5,549 nucleotides of DNA, taken from positions 1 through 5,549 of the forward strand of contig JACCSM010000087.1 in the NCBI GenBank assembly GCA_013698525.1. Direction: 5' to 3'. The position numbers and the translations under genes are program-made. The stretch is from Rubrobacteraceae bacterium. Lineage in GTDB: Bacteria; Actinomycetota; Rubrobacteria; Rubrobacterales; Rubrobacteraceae. Position 1 is the stretch's first letter. The number at the start of each line of letters is the position of its first letter. Positions 5,267-5,549 of the stretch are shown here, piece by piece. Under the pieces are notes generated by a model. It searched no databases. It was not told the DNA's origin and worked only from the letters and a program-made list of their open reading frames with translations.

Positions 5267-5549
5267 CCGGGACGACAGGTTCGAGGACGTACTCGGGAAC
5301 GAGACGGCCCTGCGGCTACTAGGGCGGGCTCTAGAGACCGGCGAAGTCTCGCAGGCTTATCTGTTCCACGGTCCTCCCGGCGTGGGCAAGCGGATGGTGG
5401 CGCTGAGGTTCGGGGCCGCGCTCGTCGCCGGGGGCGACGTGGCGGCGGAAGACAGGGCGCTCAGGGGGCTGCATCCTGACCTGGCGGAGATCCTACCCCA
5501 GGGCGCGTTCACGACCATCGGGCAGGTGAGGGAGATCGTGCGTCTGGCG
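5259..5549 (+). CDS. holB: DNA polymerase III delta' (clamp-loader) subunit, N-terminal part, cut by window
   Basis: Part of the clamp loader, the AAA+ complex that places the beta sliding clamp on primed DNA. The first 97 codons are present and the frame is open at the right edge. It opens with FEDVLGNETALRLLGRALETG, then QAYLFHGPPGVGKR (32-45), equal to the HAYLF-GPxGxGK Walker A region. LHPDLAEILPQG (71-82) and TTIGQVREIVRLA (85-97) match the family pattern HPDL...I.IDQIRELV. Arg45 stands where an active Walker A has Ser or Thr, which may weaken nucleotide binding; delta' subunits often do not hydrolyse ATP. The four cysteines that usually form a zinc module between Walker A and HPD are absent: the linker (52-70) has none and is short. 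ATG 5259 is preceded by GAGG and overlaps the tmk stop by 8 bases, so translation is probably coupled. Position after tmk supports holB over dnaX, as does the missing zinc cluster and the HPDL motif. Confidence 0.88.
   Translation, partial: MADRDDRFEDVLGNETALRLLGRALETGEVSQAYLFHGPPGVGKRMVALRFGAALVAGGDVAAEDRALRGLHPDLAEILPQGAFTTIGQVREIVRLA

Overview
The window looks like chromosomal DNA from a high-GC Gram-positive bacterium. A deep-branching actinobacterium of the Rubrobacter type is my best guess. The basis is the GC-rich third positions, the free use of AGG, ATA and CGG codons, GTG and TTG starts, and the gene order topA, tmk, holB, which is also found in Streptomyces and relatives. The assignment is an inference from style and gene order, not from a marker gene.

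Left part (1-1318): the 3' portion of a multi-pass membrane glycosyltransferase of the GT-C/GT39 type, open at the left edge. A short reading frame follows that encodes an almost perfect twin-arginine (Tat) signal peptide and then stops, so it is probably the stump of a lost exported-protein gene. From 1319 to 1561 there is no convincing gene. This stretch is less GC-rich and holds inverted repeats, two imperfect direct repeats and a promoter-like -10 box close to the next start codon.

Middle (1562-3792): a complete 699-residue type IA DNA topoisomerase. Its sequence resembles archaeal topoisomerase I and topoisomerase III rather than classical bacterial TopA, yet it sits where actinobacterial topA normally sits. 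A possible one-helix membrane protein overlaps its end in another frame, with good-looking coding content but no ATG/GTG/TTG start for its full length.

Right part (3828-5549): a class I glutamine-amidotransferase-like peptidase C26 protein with an intact Cys-His-Glu triad, then thymidylate kinase (tmk), then the first 97 codons of the DNA polymerase III delta' subunit (holB), which overlaps tmk by 8 bases. All three read the same way and are tightly packed, so they are probably one operon.

Functionally, topA, tmk and holB form a DNA replication group: supercoil control, dTTP supply and clamp loading. The C26 hydrolase is the outsider within it. The most interesting points are the archaeal-like topoisomerase in the topA position, two reading frames without a normal start codon (the small membrane ORF and tmk), the delta' subunit lacking the usual zinc cysteines, and the Tat stump next to the repeat-bearing gap. 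I found no CRISPR array, tRNA, rRNA or insertion sequence.
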